A stretch of DNA of 64,000 bases, from NCBI RefSeq assembly GCF_003003235.1, contig NZ_PVUE01000002.1:310001-374000 (forward strand), in the 5' to 3' direction. A model generated the notes under the pieces. The model was given only the letters and a program-made list of their open reading frames with translations. It was not told where the DNA came from and did no database searches. The position numbers were made by a program, and so were the translations under genes. Positions 1-9,458 of this stretch are shown one piece after another. The stretch's first letter is position 1; every line of letters starts with the position of its first letter. Source of the DNA: Antricoccus suffuscus (GTDB taxonomy: Bacteria; Actinomycetota; Actinomycetes; Mycobacteriales; Antricoccaceae).

Positions 1-1335
1 TTCAACCGCGGGCCGACCGTCACCCGCTACGAGGTCGAGCTCGGACCGTCGGTCAAGGTCTCGACGGTCAAGAACCTGCAGGACAACATCGCGTACGCCG
101 TCGCCAACAGCAACGTGCGTATTCTCGCGCCCATCCCGGGCAAGTCCGCGATGGGTATCGAGATCCCCAACACCGACCGGGAGATGGTCAGCCTCGGTGA
201 CGTCATGCGCGCGCCGACAACCATCGCCGACACCCATCCGCTGCTCGTTGGCCTCGGCAAAGACGTCGAGGGACGGTTCGTCGCCACCAATATCGCCAAG
301 ACGCCGCACCTGCTGGTCGCCGGCGCCACCGGCGGAGGTAAGTCCTCGGCGATCAACTCAATGCTGGTCTCGCTGCTGCTGCGCGCGTCACCTGACCAGG
401 TGCGGCTGATCCTCATCGACCCCAAGATGGTCGAGATGACGCCGTACGAAGGTATCCCGCACCTCATCACGCCGATCATCACCGACCCGAAGAAGGCGGC
501 CAACGCGCTGGTCTGGCTGGTCGAGGAGATGGAGCAGCGTTATCAGGACATGCAGGCCTCGCGGGTGCGTCATATCGACGACTTCAACCGCAAGGTCAAG
601 AGCGGGCAAATCACCGCGCCGCCCGGCAGCGAGCGCGAGTACAAGCCGTATCCCTACATTGTCACGGTTGTCGACGAGCTCGCCGACCTGATGATGGTCG
701 CGCCGCGTGACGTCGAGGACTGCATCGTGCGGATCACCGCGAAAGCGCGGGCCGCCGGGATCCACCTGGTTCTTGCCACGCAGCGGCCGTCCGTCGACGT
801 GGTCACGGGTCTAATCAAGACCAACGTGCCGAGCCGGCTGGCGTTTACGACCTCCTCGGCGACGGACAGCCGGGTCATCCTCGACCAAGTCGGAGCCGAA
901 AAGCTCATTGGTAAAGGTGACGCGCTCTACCTCGGCCCTGGAGCGAACTCTCCACAGCGACTGCAGGGCGCTTTCGTGTCGGACGAGGAGATCGAAGAGA
1001 TCGTCACGTTTGCGAAGGAACAGCGCGAACCGGAATACCGCGACGAGGTACTGACCGCGGCACCCACGGCGAAGAAGGAGGTCGACGAGGACATCGGCGG
1101 TGACCTTGAGGACGTGTGCGCGGCCGTCGAGCTCATAGTGACCAGCCAGATGGGGTCGACCTCGATGCTGCAACGCAAGCTGCGGGTCGGGTTCGCGAAG
1201 GCGGGCCGACTGATGGACATCCTCGAGACTCGGGGAATCGTCGGGCCGTCACAAGGTTCCAAACCGCGCGACGTACTCGCCAAACCAGACGAGCTCCCAG
1301 ACGTCCTGGCATCGTTGCGTGGCGAGAACGACTGA
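1..1335 (+). CDS. ftsK: DNA translocase FtsK, C-terminal part (5' end outside window)
   Basis: The frame is open from base 1, so the gene starts upstream; about 444 C-terminal residues are visible. Known role: septum-anchored hexameric ATPase that pumps chromosome ends through the closing septum. The motor domain is seen as Walker A GATGGGKS (nt about 322-345), the Walker B-like strand LILIDPK (nt about 409-429) and VDELADLM (nt about 670-693). The last 70 residues fit the winged-helix gamma domain that reads orienting sequences. The N-terminal membrane region is not in the window. Convergent or overlapping genes are absent; rimO follows after 52 nt. Confidence 0.97.
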   Translation, partial: FNRGPTVTRYEVELGPSVKVSTVKNLQDNIAYAVANSNVRILAPIPGKSAMGIEIPNTDREMVSLGDVMRAPTTIADTHPLLVGLGKDVEGRFVATNIAKTPHLLVAGATGGGKSSAINSMLVSLLLRASPDQVRLILIDPKMVEMTPYEGIPHLITPIITDPKKAANALVWLVEEMEQRYQDMQASRVRHIDDFNRKVKSGQITAPPGSEREYKPYPYIVTVVDELADLMMVAPRDVEDCIVRITAKARAAGIHLVLATQRPSVDVVTGLIKTNVPSRLAFTTSSATDSRVILDQVGAEKLIGKGDALYLGPGANSPQRLQGAFVSDEEIEEIVTFAKEQREPEYRDEVLTAAPTAKKEVDEDIGGDLEDVCAAVELIVTSQMGSTSMLQRKLRVGFAKAGRLMDILETRGIVGPSQGSKPRDVLAKPDELPDVLASLRGEND

Positions 1336-1375
1336 CAATGATCTCGCCCGCGCGGCATGCGGTCTGGCCGCAACC

Positions 1376-1387
1376 TATTCTTGTACG
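1376..1387 (+). promoter_or_regulatory. Leaderless promoter -10 of rimO
   Basis: TATTCT at 1376-1381 is followed by exactly 6 nt and the GTG start of rimO, with no Shine-Dalgarno between. This TANNNT spacing is that of actinobacterial leaderless promoters. No good -35 was found. Inference from position only. Confidence 0.6.
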
Positions 1388-2821
1388 GTGACTAACTCCG
1401 TCAGTACTCCTCGCCGCGTCTCCCTGGTCACGATGGGGTGTGCGCGAAACGACGTCGACTCCGAGGAACTTGCCGGCCGACTCGCCGCGCAAGGGTGGGA
1501 GCTCACCGAAGATGGTGAGTCTGATGTCGTAGTCGTCAACACCTGTGGCTTTATCGACGCAGCCAAGAAAGACTCGATCGACGCCGTGCTGGCCGCGGCC
1601 GATTCTGGGGCCAAAGTGGTCGCCGTCGGCTGTCTGGCTCAGCGCTACGGCGAAGACCTCGCCGCCCAGCTCCCCGAAGCAGGCGCCGTACTCGGGTTCG
1701 ACGACTACGTCGACATCTCCGATCGTCTCGACGACGTCATCGCCGGCCGGCCGCTGGTCCCACACAAGCCGACCGACCGCCGTACGATGCTGCCGATCAG
1801 TCCCGTCGAGCGGCCCGAAGCGGCGAAATCACTGTCGCTGCCCGGACACGCCGATGAAAACCTCGGTCGGCCGGCATCGGGTCCTCGGGTGATGCGCAAG
1901 CGGCTGGTGGGCGGCCCGACGGCGCCGTTGAAGCTGGCCAGCGGATGCGATCGGCGCTGCACTTTCTGCGCGATCCCGACTTTCCGTGGATCGTTTGTCT
2001 CCCGCACGCCCGAGCAGGTCCTCGACGAAGCGCGTTGGCTGGTGGAGGACGGTGTCAAAGAGGTCGTCCTGGTCAGCGAGAACTCCACGTCGTACGGCAA
2101 GGATTTCGGCGACGTCCGTTCGCTTGAGGCGCTGATCCCGCGGCTCGGTGAGATCGACGGCCTTGAGCGATTCCGGGTCGCTTATCTGCAGCCAGCGGAG
2201 ATTCGTCCGGGGCTGCTCGAGACTCTGCTCGGTACGCCGAACGCGGCGGCCTACCTTGACATTTCGTTCCAGCACTCCAGCGCGTCGGTGCTGCGCCGGA
2301 TGAAGCGCTTCGGGTCCACCGACGCGTTCCTCGCGCTGATCGAGCGTGCACGGGTCATTTCTCCCGAGGTGGGAATCCGCACCAACGTTATCGTGGGGTT
2401 TCCGGGCGAGACCGAGGCAGATCTGCTCGAGCTTGAGCGGTTTCTCAGTGATGGACGGCTCGATGCGGTCGGCGTATTCGGTTACTCGGATGAGGACGGT
2501 ACGGCGGCGGCGGGCTTCGACGACAAGCTTGATCAGTCGGTCATCGACGAGCGGGTAGAGCGGATCACGGCATTCGCCGAAGAACTCACCGCGCAACGCG
2601 CCGAAGACCGCATCGGCCAGATCATCGAGGTACTGGTCGAGGACATCGGGCCCGATTATGTCGAAGGCCGCGCCGAACACCAGGGGCCCGAAGTCGACGG
2701 TACGACGATGGTTGAGGGGTTCCCTCCCGGTTCGATCAAAATCGGCGACATCGTGCGTTGCGAGGTAGTGGAGACTGACGGCGTCGACCTCATCGCGACG
2801 CCCCCGATCGGCCACGGTTAG
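1388..2821 (+). CDS. rimO: Ribosomal protein S12 (Asp) methylthiotransferase RimO
   Basis: Radical-SAM enzyme that methylthiolates the conserved aspartate of ribosomal protein S12. The N-terminal MTTase domain has its three cluster cysteines at about residues 18 (MGCARN), 53 (NTCGF) and 82 (GCLAQ). The radical-SAM triad CDRRCTFC lies at about residues 187-194, and a TRAM domain closes the protein; 477 aa is a normal length. The GTG at 1388 is preferred over the in-frame ATG at 1319 because the latter lies inside ftsK and family N-termini begin shortly before the first cysteine. The paralogue miaB is at 24483. pgsA follows after 3 nt. Confidence 0.95.
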   Translation: MTNSVSTPRRVSLVTMGCARNDVDSEELAGRLAAQGWELTEDGESDVVVVNTCGFIDAAKKDSIDAVLAAADSGAKVVAVGCLAQRYGEDLAAQLPEAGAVLGFDDYVDISDRLDDVIAGRPLVPHKPTDRRTMLPISPVERPEAAKSLSLPGHADENLGRPASGPRVMRKRLVGGPTAPLKLASGCDRRCTFCAIPTFRGSFVSRTPEQVLDEARWLVEDGVKEVVLVSENSTSYGKDFGDVRSLEALIPRLGEIDGLERFRVAYLQPAEIRPGLLETLLGTPNAAAYLDISFQHSSASVLRRMKRFGSTDAFLALIERARVISPEVGIRTNVIVGFPGETEADLLELERFLSDGRLDAVGVFGYSDEDGTAAAGFDDKLDQSVIDERVERITAFAEELTAQRAEDRIGQIIEVLVEDIGPDYVEGRAEHQGPEVDGTTMVEGFPPGSIKIGDIVRCEVVETDGVDLIATPPIGHG

Positions 2822-2824
2822 CAC

Positions 2825-3550
2825 ATGAGCGCAGAGCACGCCACGCCCCCGGCACGGGAGGTCAGCCTGTTCAATATCGCGAACGGGCTGACGACTCTTC
2901 GGCTGGTCCTCGTGCCGGTGTTCGCAGTGTTCCTGCTCAAAGAGGACGGCGCAGATACTCGCTGGCGGATTGCGGCGGCCGTCGTCTTCGCGCTGGCGGT
3001 CATCACCGACAAGTACGACGGCGACATCGCGCGCGCTCGGGGCCTGGTGACGGAATTCGGCAAGATGGCCGATCCAATCGCCGACAAGGCACTCATGGGT
3101 ACTGCGCTGGTCGGTCTGTCGATTCTGGCCGAGCTTCCCTGGTGGGTCACGATCGTGATCTTGGTCCGTGAGGTCGGCGTCACTCTCTTGCGGTTCTTGG
3201 TGATCCGGTATGGCGTGATTCCGGCGAGCCGCGGCGGCAAGGCCAAGACGTTCGCGCAGTCGCTGGCGATCTGGATGTATGTCCTGCCCTTTGGCGGTTT
3301 CCTCGCGTCGCTGCGTTGGTGGCTGATGGGTATCGCGATAATCCTGACCGTCGCGACCGGGATCGACTACATTTTCCGTGCGATCCGGCTGCGACGTACG
3401 CGCAATCGCAACGAGCCGCTCGCGCCCATCGATCCTAGTGATCTGCCTCCCGCCCTCCCCGAAGATCTGCCTCCCGCCCTCCCCAAAGATCTACCTCCCG
3501 CCCTCCCCAAAAACCTGCCGTCTACGCGGATCGTGCCGGAGGACATGTGA
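2825..3550 (+). CDS. pgsA: CDP-diacylglycerol--glycerol-3-phosphate 3-phosphatidyltransferase
   Basis: Integral membrane enzyme making phosphatidylglycerol-phosphate from CDP-diacylglycerol. The CDP-alcohol phosphotransferase signature, DG..AR then eight residues, G...D...D, is seen in DGDIARARGLVTEFGKMADP and the following IAD (residues about 64-85). Hydrophobic segments surround it. The last 45 residues are an unusual hydrophilic tail with three copies of the octapeptide DLPPALPK/E. The start is 3 nt after rimO and the stop overlaps the cinA start as GTGA, so rimO-pgsA-cinA look like one operon. Confidence 0.94.
   Translation: MSAEHATPPAREVSLFNIANGLTTLRLVLVPVFAVFLLKEDGADTRWRIAAAVVFALAVITDKYDGDIARARGLVTEFGKMADPIADKALMGTALVGLSILAELPWWVTIVILVREVGVTLLRFLVIRYGVIPASRGGKAKTFAQSLAIWMYVLPFGGFLASLRWWLMGIAIILTVATGIDYIFRAIRLRRTRNRNEPLAPIDPSDLPPALPEDLPPALPKDLPPALPKNLPSTRIVPEDM
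3440..3511 (+). repeat. 24-bp in-frame tandem repeat, 3 copies, in pgsA tail
   Basis: Units 3440-3463, 3464-3487 and 3488-3511 differ at only a few positions and encode DLPPALPE, DLPPALPK, DLPPALPK. A fourth partial copy (NLP) follows. The period is a multiple of three, so copy-number change would keep the frame. Confidence 0.95.
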
Positions 3551-4032
3551 GTGCCGATCCGACGTACGACGCGGCGCGGCGCGTCATCGAGGGTTACGCG
3601 CGGATGCGGTTGACGATCGGCACCGTGGAATCACTGACCGGCGGGCTTTTGTGTGCCGCCCTGACCTCGATACCCGGGGCCAGCGGCGTGGTCCGCGGTG
3701 GCCTGGTGGTGTACGCAACGGAGCTCAAGGCGACATTGGCAGGCGTCCCGGCAGGGCAGCTCGCCCAAGACGGCCCGGTCAGCGAGAGCACGGCACGCAG
3801 TCTCGCGGGCGGTGCGATCCGGCGTACCGGCGCCGCCGTCGGGATAGCCACGACCGGCGTCGCCGGCCCGGACAAGCAGGATGGCCACGAGGTTGGAACC
3901 GTCTGGCTCGGTCTGCAGCTACCGGGGCAGCCCGCCGAGGCGCGCGAATACCGCTTTAAAGGCGACCGCGACCAGATTCGGCACCAGACCGTTCTCACTG
4001 CGCTCGAGTGGCTGGCCGGTCGGATCGACTAA
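3547..4032 (+). CDS. cinA: CinA C-terminal domain protein, nicotinamide-nucleotide amidase family
   Basis: A 161-aa stand-alone CinA C-terminal (PncC-like) domain; members deamidate nicotinamide mononucleotide in pyridine-nucleotide salvage. The nucleophile region reads VESLTGGLLCAALTSIPGAS (family consensus AESCTGG), and a glycine-rich ATTGVAGPD segment follows. The N-terminal COG1058 domain of full-length CinA is absent, as in many actinobacteria. The GTG start overlaps the pgsA stop (GTGA), implying translational coupling. In actinobacteria it commonly lies between pgsA and clgR, as here. Confidence 0.9.
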   Translation: MSADPTYDAARRVIEGYARMRLTIGTVESLTGGLLCAALTSIPGASGVVRGGLVVYATELKATLAGVPAGQLAQDGPVSESTARSLAGGAIRRTGAAVGIATTGVAGPDKQDGHEVGTVWLGLQLPGQPAEAREYRFKGDRDQIRHQTVLTALEWLAGRID

Positions 4033-4044
4033 TCGGTCGGACCC

Positions 4045-4070
4045 GGAATTAGTTCGCATCTACGGTCGTT
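4045..4070 (+). promoter_or_regulatory. Candidate ECF-sigma promoter upstream of clgR
   Basis: GGAAT at 4045-4049 is followed by 17 nt and CGTT at 4067-4070, matching the GGAAT-N18-GTT pattern of SigR/SigH-type ECF sigma factors. The leader to clgR would be about 165 nt. In M. tuberculosis clgR is transcribed by stress ECF sigma factors. Not verified by any start-site data. Confidence 0.55.
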
Positions 4071-4241
4071 GTAAGTCAGAGTGCCGGACGGCCGAATTGG
4101 GGAGTCGCCGTTTACTCAGTCGTAATCGGCACAGGGTAGGGTTGTAATAGCCGCACAATCACGTGATATTCAGGGCATTTGATGTTCGACGAGTGGTCAC
4201 GTGAGCGAGGTGGCAATGAGAGTTGATGAGGAGGTAACGAC

Positions 4242-4613
4242 GTGCTTCTACTTCGCGAAGTAATCGGAAGCAATTTGCGGGCGCACCGCGAACACCAGCG
4301 GCGTTCGCTGCGCGACGTGTCGGCCTCCGCCCGAGTGAGTCTTGGGTATCTTTCGGAGATCGAACGCGGCCGTAAAGAGGCATCATCGGAGCTGTTGTCG
4401 TCCATTTGTGACGCGCTTGAGCTGCCGTTGGCCGACCTGCTGTCTGATGCCAGTACCGATTTGCGTCATCGTGACTTCGTATCGGTCCGGGCCCAAGATG
4501 TCCCGGTCGACGAGGTTATCGATGTCGACGATCTCGACGACGAGCTCAATGCACATTCTGCCGAGCTCAAGTTGATCTTTGGTCAGGACGAGCGCGAGAC
4601 CGTCGGCGTCTAA
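4242..4613 (+). CDS. clgR: ClgR-family XRE transcriptional regulator
   Basis: A 123-aa DNA-binding protein with an N-terminal Cro/C1 helix-turn-helix (residues about 8-62: [52 protein letters not shown]). ClgR proteins activate clp protease and other proteostasis genes and, in mycobacteria, the psp genes. The GTG start has a strong GAGGAGGT ribosome-binding site at 4228-4235. The acidic C-terminus ([13 protein letters not shown]) is unlike that of many orthologues. The position after cinA and before pspA supports the name. Confidence 0.9.
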   Translation: MLLLREVIGSNLRAHREHQRRSLRDVSASARVSLGYLSEIERGRKEASSELLSSICDALELPLADLLSDASTDLRHRDFVSVRAQDVPVDEVIDVDDLDDELNAHSAELKLIFGQDERETVGV

Positions 4614-4630
4614 GGCGGTTCGACGCACGG

Positions 4631-5413
4631 ATGAGTCGACGTAATAGGTTTGCCGATGGCTGGGCAGCCCTCAGTGGTGTGGTGCTTGGCGGGCTCGCGT
4701 TCGCCGCGATCCCGGGCGAGCCGGTCGCGGCAATCGTCGGTGTGGGCGTAGCGGCAGTCGCATACGGCGCCAAGGTCGGCGGTTCTGCGTTGGTAGACCG
4801 AAATAAACCGGACTCGATGGCACCGCTTGAAGGACCACTGCCCAAACGCGGGAGCCCAGCCGAGGTGTGGCTGGGACGCGCCCAAAACGCGACCCGCAAG
4901 AGGGATGCGCTGATCGCCAGCGCAAGTGATTCCTATCTCAAAGACCAGCTCGACTCCGTCGCGATCCAGACAAGTGGCACGCTCGAGACGATCGGCCGAC
5001 TGTCTCGTCAGGTAGCCGCGCTCGAACAGGGTCTGGACCGGATACCACTGGCTCGGCTGACAGAACAGCAGTCGCGTCTACAGGCCGAGGCCAACCGCGG
5101 GCTGACCGACGAGTCGAGTATCGAGACCTCCAACTCGCTGCGCTCGGTCAACGAGCAGTTGCAGTCGTTTCAGCGCCTGCACGCCGCGCGGGACGGTCTC
5201 GTAGCCCGGATGGAGTCGGCGACGGTGGGTCTGGAAAGCCTCAATAGTCACATCGCCGAGCTGATCGCGATGTCAGCGACGAGCGTGACTGTCCAAAATC
5301 TCAGCGGCGAAGGGACCATTGAGGCGCTCAACCAAGAGCTCAGCGACATTCGCGCCGGCCTCGAGGAATCCGAGACTTACACCCGTGAGGTGCTCGGTCG
5401 AGATCTCACATAA
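4631..5413 (+). CDS. PspM-like membrane protein with coiled coil (first copy)
   Basis: A 260-aa protein with two closely spaced hydrophobic segments at about residues 12-27 and 32-49. A long, charged, probably coiled-coil domain (about 65-260) rich in Gln, Leu, Glu and Arg follows. No enzyme motif is visible. It lies 17 nt after clgR in the position of an envelope-stress partner. The layout (membrane hairpin plus helical cytoplasmic domain) recalls PspM of the mycobacterial ClgR-PspA-PspM system, but I call this by context and architecture, not by clear sequence identity. A second protein of similar plan follows pspA. Confidence 0.6.
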   Translation: MSRRNRFADGWAALSGVVLGGLAFAAIPGEPVAAIVGVGVAAVAYGAKVGGSALVDRNKPDSMAPLEGPLPKRGSPAEVWLGRAQNATRKRDALIASASDSYLKDQLDSVAIQTSGTLETIGRLSRQVAALEQGLDRIPLARLTEQQSRLQAEANRGLTDESSIETSNSLRSVNEQLQSFQRLHAARDGLVARMESATVGLESLNSHIAELIAMSATSVTVQNLSGEGTIEALNQELSDIRAGLEESETYTREVLGRDLT

Positions 5414-5471
5414 GGAGTCGCCGCGCAATCGGATTGTGCCTGGTTCTGGGTCGTCGTACCGTTGGCTCACA

Positions 5472-5497
5472 GGAACCCGTCCTGACCTGCGCGCGTT
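5472..5497 (+). promoter_or_regulatory. Candidate SigE-type ECF promoter upstream of pspA
   Basis: GGAAC at 5472-5476, 17 nt, then CGTT at 5494-5497 (GGAAC-N18-GTT). It lies in the 178-nt gap before pspA, giving a leader of about 85 nt. It would allow pspA to be induced separately from clgR. Confidence 0.65.
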
Positions 5498-5591
5498 AGG
5501 CACATGAAACCATCTCGCTCACAGCGCTACGCTGGTACGTATATATCTCTTTCGCTCGTAGACTGGCGATCGTTCAGGAGGACGACCTAAT

Positions 5592-6434
5592 ATGGCCAAC
5601 CCGTTTGTCAAGCTCTGGAAATACCTGATGGCCTCGTTTGGCGCCAAGGTAGACCAGATGGCCGACCCCAAGGTACAGATTCAGCAGGCGATCGAGGATG
5701 CGCAGCGCCAGCATCAGGCACTTGCCCAGCAGGCCGCGCAGGTCATCGGTAACCAGCGCCAGCTGGAGATGAAGCTCAATCGCCAGATGAGCGAGGTCGA
5801 GAAGTTGCAAGGCAACGCCCGCCAGGCTCTGACACTGGCGGACAAGGCGCGCGCTGAAGGAAACGAAGAAGAAGCCAAAAAGTACGAGGATACCGCTCAG
5901 GTGTTTGCTACCCAGCTCGTCGCTGGTGAGCAGCAGATGGAGGACCTCAAGCAGATGCACGATGCCGCGTTGATCGGTGCCGAGAAGGCCAAGAAGGCTG
6001 TCGAGGAAAACCAGATGCGCCTCAAGACCAAGATAGCCGAGCGCACTAAGCTTCTCAGCCAGCTCGAGCAGGCCAAGATGCAAGAACAGGTCTCGGCCTC
6101 GCTCAACCGCATGGGTGAGCTGTCCGCGCCAGGCAATGTGCCGTCTCTTGACGAGGTTCGCGACAAGATCGAACGACGCTATGCCAACGCGCTCGGCGCT
6201 TCTGAGCTCGCCGAAACCTCTGTTGAAGGCCGCATGATGGAGGTCGAGAAGTCGACCCTGGATATGGCCGGCCACGCACGACTCGATCAGCTTCGCGCGA
6301 GCATGGGCGGTAATCAGCTCTCGGCAGAGCCCGCAGCTCCGGCCACACCCGCGGCCGAAGCGGCGCCGGCCGCGCCGAAGCCAGCGGCCACCAAGCCCAG
6401 CACACCTCAGGCCAATCCACCGGCCAGCAGCTGA
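5592..6434 (+). CDS. pspA: Phage shock protein A (PspA/IM30 family)
   Basis: A 280-aa member of the PspA/IM30/Vipp1 family of ESCRT-III-like proteins that bind stressed membranes and limit proton leakage. The N-terminus [20 protein letters not shown] is the amphipathic helix. Residues about 25-220 are continuous heptad-like helix ([20 protein letters not shown] and onward). The tail after about 235 is Ala/Pro-rich and disordered, longer than in E. coli PspA but usual in actinobacteria. A ribosome-binding site AGGAGG lies 11-16 nt upstream. It is flanked by two membrane proteins that probably anchor or sense for it. Confidence 0.96.
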   Translation: MANPFVKLWKYLMASFGAKVDQMADPKVQIQQAIEDAQRQHQALAQQAAQVIGNQRQLEMKLNRQMSEVEKLQGNARQALTLADKARAEGNEEEAKKYEDTAQVFATQLVAGEQQMEDLKQMHDAALIGAEKAKKAVEENQMRLKTKIAERTKLLSQLEQAKMQEQVSASLNRMGELSAPGNVPSLDEVRDKIERRYANALGASELAETSVEGRMMEVEKSTLDMAGHARLDQLRASMGGNQLSAEPAAPATPAAEAAPAAPKPAATKPSTPQANPPASS

Positions 6435-6459
6435 CGCAGCGTACGTGGAGACCTAGAGG

Positions 6460-7710
6460 ATGACGGCAAATCGCAAGGACTCGTGGCGCGACCTTGCCGC
6501 ATCCATCGCCGACCAGATCTCCGAAAACATCCGCAATCCCCGCCATCCGGACGAGGATGGCCGACGGTACCGGCATGACGACTATTGGCGTGGCCATGGT
6601 GGGCCACGCCGAACGCGCGGCTGGGCGACCCGCGGTCCGTATCGATACGGGCCGCAAGATCCCGTCCAAGACGATGCACGCCAGCCGTCGTCGGACCGGC
6701 CTTCGGGCAAGCCGCAGCCGCCGGGCGGCAAGGAAATCGCGAGCGACTTCAAGAATCTCCTGTCCGCGTCGGTCAAGGCGACGACGGAGTCGATCAACGA
6801 ACGACGTACCGGTCGCAACGAGCGAATTCGGATGCGTCCGGTCCGGCGACTGCGTCACCAGCGAGTCCGCCAGATCGCCGCGAGCGGTCTTTTTGGGTTG
6901 TGCACCATCGGGTTCGCCGGGGGTGCGGCCGCGGCGGTCAACGACGGTCAGGCGGCACTAGCGATCCCGATGGGGGTGGGAGCGGTCGCGCTCGGTACCG
7001 GGGCAGGGCTGACCGGCACCCGTGCACGCAAGACGGGCAAACGCGCGGACGCGCTAGAGGAAAAGCTCTCGCCGGTGTCGATCGACGTACCGTCATACGA
7101 GGAGCGCGAAGAGGCGCCACAGTCGCTGCCGCCGAAGAACTCTGCGGCGTACCAGCCGATCCGTAAGCTTCGAGCGCAGCGCCGACTGCTACAACAGCTG
7201 CTGCCGGACCTGCGCGAGATCGCCCCCGACATCAGCGCCATAGCCCGGGAGTCCGAACAGTCGCTCGAACGGCAGGCGCGGCGTGCTGTCCTGCTCGAAC
7301 GCACTCTTGCTGAGAGCGGCGCTACCGACGGCACCGAGCTCGACGAGTCTGGGGGCATCCGTGCCTCGTTGGACAAAATCGTCCAGCGGCTCGAGGACGG
7401 TGTCAGTGCGCACGAACGGCTGGTCGCCGGCGCCGCGTCTGTCGTCGCCGAGTTGGATAGCAGCGCCCCCGAGATCACCCCGGCCGCCAAGGCACGTGAC
7501 GCCGCAGACGGCCTGCACGCGCTGGCAGAGGGTCTTCGCGAAGTCTCTAACCCGTCGGCTAATCACGCCCAGCTCGACTCGCGCCCCGCGCGGCCCGACT
7601 CGCGCGCCACCGTCGACCCGGGGGCCGACGCGAGTCTGCCGCCGTCGTACGGCCCGCCGAAGGCGTCCCGCCAGAAGCCCAAACGTAAGCCGACCGGGCA
7701 AGAGTCTTAG
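6460..7710 (+). CDS. PspM-like membrane protein downstream of pspA (second copy)
   Basis: A 416-aa protein. Residues 1-130 are polar, rich in Arg, Gly, Tyr and Pro. Two hydrophobic segments lie at about 139-160 and 165-184. A helical, charged domain (about 205-370) and a basic, Pro-rich tail follow. No catalytic motif is visible. It follows pspA by 25 nt, the place of pspM (Rv2743c) in M. tuberculosis, where PspM links PspA to the membrane. Its stop is 2 nt from the stop of convergent glyA. Function is inferred from neighbourhood. Confidence 0.62.
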   Translation: MTANRKDSWRDLAASIADQISENIRNPRHPDEDGRRYRHDDYWRGHGGPRRTRGWATRGPYRYGPQDPVQDDARQPSSDRPSGKPQPPGGKEIASDFKNLLSASVKATTESINERRTGRNERIRMRPVRRLRHQRVRQIAASGLFGLCTIGFAGGAAAAVNDGQAALAIPMGVGAVALGTGAGLTGTRARKTGKRADALEEKLSPVSIDVPSYEEREEAPQSLPPKNSAAYQPIRKLRAQRRLLQQLLPDLREIAPDISAIARESEQSLERQARRAVLLERTLAESGATDGTELDESGGIRASLDKIVQRLEDGVSAHERLVAGAASVVAELDSSAPEITPAAKARDAADGLHALAEGLREVSNPSANHAQLDSRPARPDSRATVDPGADASLPPSYGPPKASRQKPKRKPTGQES

Positions 7711-7711
7711 C

Positions 7712-9187
7712 TCAGTTGAGGTCGAGGCCCGGGTAGAGCGGGTTCGCATCCAGCAACTCGTCGGCAGCGGCATGCGTCTTGGCCGCGACACCCTCGGCCA
7801 GCACGTACTTGGCCTTCGACGTACCACCCGACGGCGCGGCGGTCGGGGTAGTGGCCGACAGTACGTCGACGATTAGCTCGGCGACCCGGTCGAACTCGGC
7901 AGCATCGAAGCCACGCGAGGTCAGCGCAGGAGTACCGATACGTACGCCGGACGTGTACCAGGCGCCGTTCGGGTCGCGAGGAATCGCGTTGCGGTTAGTG
8001 ACAATGCCCGAGTCCAGCAGCGCCGACTCCGCCTGTCGACCGGTCAGGCCGAACGAGGTGACATCGAGCAGGCACAAATGGTTATCGGTACCGCCGGTGA
8101 CGAGATTGACGCCGCGCCGCGACAGGCCGTCCGCCAAGGCGGTGGCGTTGTCCGCGACATTTTGGGCGTAGGTGTGAAACGCCGGTTGCCGGGCCTCGGC
8201 AAGAGCGACGGCCTTGGCGGCCATTACCTGTCCGAGTGGCCCACCCAAGACCATCGGGCAGCCACGATCGACGGCATCGGCGTACTCGGGCTGGCACAGC
8301 ACCATGCCGCCGCGCGGTCCGCGCAGCGACTTGTGGTTGGTCGTTGTGGTCACGTGCGCGTGCGGTACCGGATCGAAGTCTCCGGTGAAGACCTTGCCGG
8401 CAACGAGCCCGGCGAAATGCGCCATGTCGACCATCAGGGTGGCGCCGACTTCATCGGCGATTTCGCGCATCTTGGCGAAATTGACGCGCCGGGGGTACGC
8501 CGAGTAGCCGGCGATGAGTATCAGAGGCTTGAACTCGCGGGCGGTCGCCCGTACGGCGTCGTAGTCCAGCAGACCCGTCTCGGGGTCGGTGCCGTAGGAG
8601 GACTGATGAAACATCTTGCCGCTGATGTTGGGACGGAATCCGTGGGTGAGATGCCCACCGGCATCCAGCGACATGCCCAGCGCCCGCTGGTCGCCGAGCG
8701 CTTTGCGCAGCGACTGCCAGTCGTCTTCGGACAGGTCGTTGACGTGTTTAGCGCCGGCCTCGGCCAGGGCCGGGGACTCGATGCGTTGCGCGAGAATCGC
8801 CCAGAAAGCGACTAGGTTGGCGTCGATGCCGGAGTGCGGCTGGACGTAGGCGTGCGGCGCATTGAACAGCGCCTTCGCGTGATCGGCCGCTAGCTGTTCG
8901 ACAGTGTCGATGTTCTGACAGGCGGCATAGAAGCGGTGGCCGATGGTGCCCTCGGCGTACTTATCCGACAGCCAGTTGCCCATCGTGAGCAACACGGCGG
9001 GGGAGGCGTAGTTTTCGCTGGCAATCAGCTTGAGGGATGCGCGCTGGTCGGCGAGTTCGCTGCGGATCGCGCCGGCGATGTTGGGTTCGACTGCCTCGAT
9101 GACAGCGAGCGCGCTGCGGTAGGCGGTCGAGGCTGCCTCGGCATCAAAGGACTGAACGTTGGCGTTACTTGAGGTGTTCTCAGGCAC
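7712..9187 (-). CDS. glyA: Serine hydroxymethyltransferase, long form
   Basis: PLP enzyme converting serine plus tetrahydrofolate to glycine and methylene-tetrahydrofolate. It is recognised from [36 protein letters not shown] and the PLP lysine in [15 protein letters not shown] (Lys about 286). At 491 aa it exceeds the usual 420-430 aa because of an inserted stretch at about 132-170 and extra C-terminal residues, marking the long GlyA subfamily. The GTG start at 9187 is chosen for its GGAGG site (9194-9198) and the ZTP riboswitch directly upstream. Confidence 0.95.
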   Translation of the reverse strand: MPENTSSNANVQSFDAEAASTAYRSALAVIEAVEPNIAGAIRSELADQRASLKLIASENYASPAVLLTMGNWLSDKYAEGTIGHRFYAACQNIDTVEQLAADHAKALFNAPHAYVQPHSGIDANLVAFWAILAQRIESPALAEAGAKHVNDLSEDDWQSLRKALGDQRALGMSLDAGGHLTHGFRPNISGKMFHQSSYGTDPETGLLDYDAVRATAREFKPLILIAGYSAYPRRVNFAKMREIADEVGATLMVDMAHFAGLVAGKVFTGDFDPVPHAHVTTTTNHKSLRGPRGGMVLCQPEYADAVDRGCPMVLGGPLGQVMAAKAVALAEARQPAFHTYAQNVADNATALADGLSRRGVNLVTGGTDNHLCLLDVTSFGLTGRQAESALLDSGIVTNRNAIPRDPNGAWYTSGVRIGTPALTSRGFDAAEFDRVAELIVDVLSATTPTAAPSGGTSKAKYVLAEGVAAKTHAAADELLDANPLYPGLDLN

Positions 9188-9212
9188 GGTGCGCCTCCAG
9201 GGTTTCGAGTCG

Positions 9213-9294
9213 GTGGGCACCCAGGCGCGCGGCGGTCGTTCGGAGCCGCTCCCCGGTGGTCGGACCCACCTTATGAATGCGCCAGTCACGGCTC
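9213..9294 (-). ncRNA. ZTP (pfl) riboswitch upstream of glyA
   Basis: On the minus strand the conserved segments occur in order: CGTGACTGGCG, then a GGTGG/CCACC stem closing into ACCACCGGGGAGCG, then GCGCCTGGG, the 3' pseudoknot strand. These are the hallmarks of the Rfam ZTP family, which senses ZMP/ZTP (a signal of 10-formyl-tetrahydrofolate shortage) and often controls glyA. The glyA ribosome-binding site region AGGCGC (9192-9197) is complementary to GCGCCT inside the aptamer (9223-9228), suggesting translational control by sequestration. Confidence 0.93.
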
Positions 9295-9458
9295 GCAATA
9301 AGGGTACCTGTACCGCCCGTACGCACTCGGAGAACGCCCCGCGATCCGTCACGAATGGCCGGCGATCCGTCACAAATGTCCGCTCATCCGTCTCGCCCTG
9401 CCGTGCGTCCGGTCCGGACGGTCGGGGCGAGGTGTGCGCGGCATGGTGTGATGGTCGG

